Shown: piece after piece, positions 49,708 to 49,896 of the stretch
How the letters are laid out: each line of letters starts with the position of its first letter
Position numbering within the stretch: the first letter of the stretch is position 1
Origin: an uncultured Eggerthellaceae bacterium
GTDB taxonomy: Bacteria; Actinomycetota; Coriobacteriia; Coriobacteriales; Eggerthellaceae
Direction: 5' to 3'
DNA: 49,896 bases
NCBI GenBank assembly: GCA_947566075.1
Contig: CANOIM010000015.1
Coordinates: forward strand, 1-49,896
Made by a program: the position numbers and the translations under genes
Notes under the pieces: generated by a model
What the model was told of the DNA's origin: nothing
The model's input: only the letters and a program-made list of their open reading frames with translations
Database searches by the model: none

Positions 49708-49896
49708 GGACCAGCCGCCCCTCTTGGCGTCCGTAGACATCCCGACGGTGGCCTACTTCTATTGCCAGAACAAGGAGCTCTTCGTCGCGGATATCGCACA
49801 GCACGCGGTAATCCCCGATCCTATAGTGCCAGATTCCGGCTTTGTTGCCTTTGAGCGGTTTACCGAAAGCGCGAGGGTCCTCACAGCCGTCGAGGT
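49640..49896 (-). CDS. RelE/ParE-family toxin, partial
   Basis: The 84 visible codons run off the right edge, so the start and any antitoxin gene are outside. The stretch DPRAFGKPLKGNKAGIWHYR followed by GDYRVLCDI and LAIEVGHRRDVY is the signature of RelE/StbE-type ribosome-dependent mRNA interferases. The basic residues in HYRIGDYR and HRR are the expected catalytic or RNA-binding ones. Beyond the usual RDVY end there are 27 more residues, and the stop lies 68 bases inside the convergent His-rich gene. The tail may be non-functional read-through after loss of a stop. Confidence 0.75.
   Translation of the reverse strand, partial: LDGCEDPRAFGKPLKGNKAGIWHYRIGDYRVLCDIRDEELLVLAIEVGHRRDVYGRQEGRLVPKEETQSYKSERWQGHPQERCP

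Overview
Organism. The window looks like an anaerobic, moderately GC-rich gut actinobacterium of the Eggerthellaceae (Eggerthella / Gordonibacter / Adlercreutzia type). This rests on gene content, not on a marker gene: many DMSO-reductase-superfamily molybdopterin enzymes with tiny Fe-S partners, regulators made of a ~12-helix membrane domain fused to a LuxR helix-turn-helix, Old-Yellow-type flavoenzymes and corrinoid O-demethylase genes. No rRNA, tRNA or CRISPR array was seen.

Layout. (1) 1-5.9 kb: two divergent molybdoenzyme operons, each a catalytic subunit followed by a two-cluster ferredoxin, sharing a dyad-symmetric control region. (2) 6-11 kb: a transporter with an FKBP-type isomerase, a TetR regulator, a PucR-type regulator and two very small Cys-rich proteins. 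(3) 11-19.7 kb: a minus-strand molybdoenzyme operon, then a plus-strand run of two MFS transporters, a catalytic subunit that has lost every N-terminal cluster cysteine, its ferredoxin and a 69-residue protein. (4) 19.9-26 kb: a fifth enzyme/ferredoxin pair, then two convergent membrane LuxR regulators with a third small Cys-rich protein between them. (5) 26-30 kb: a more conventional molybdopterin oxidoreductase with ferredoxin and a divergent LysR regulator. (6) 30.2-32 kb: an AlbA_2/ATPase-like gene bracketed by large palindromes built from one 12-bp unit. (7) 32-38.5 kb: a UroD-type methyltransferase, a frameshifted MFS gene, an Old-Yellow-type FMN/Fe-S/FAD oxidoreductase and another MFS. 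(8) 38.5-49.7 kb: a membrane LuxR regulator, then a long same-strand series: a free-standing beta-sandwich (CnaB-like) protein, two pyrogallol-transhydroxylase-type large subunits, a three-cluster small subunit with its own CnaB-like domain, a methyltransferase, a corrinoid protein, a short G3E GTPase and a His-rich protein. A RelE-type toxin runs off the right edge.

How it may work together (inference). The five small soluble enzyme/ferredoxin pairs with no Tat signal resemble the catechol dehydroxylase systems described in Eggerthella and Gordonibacter; transporters would import polyphenol acids and membrane LuxR proteins would sense them. The 40-50 kb series joins methyl-ether cleavage (methyltransferase plus corrinoid protein) to transhydroxylase-type chemistry, which suggests a route from methoxylated aromatics to pyrogallol-type phenols and then to hydroxyl rearrangement or removal. 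Actual substrates cannot be read from the sequence.
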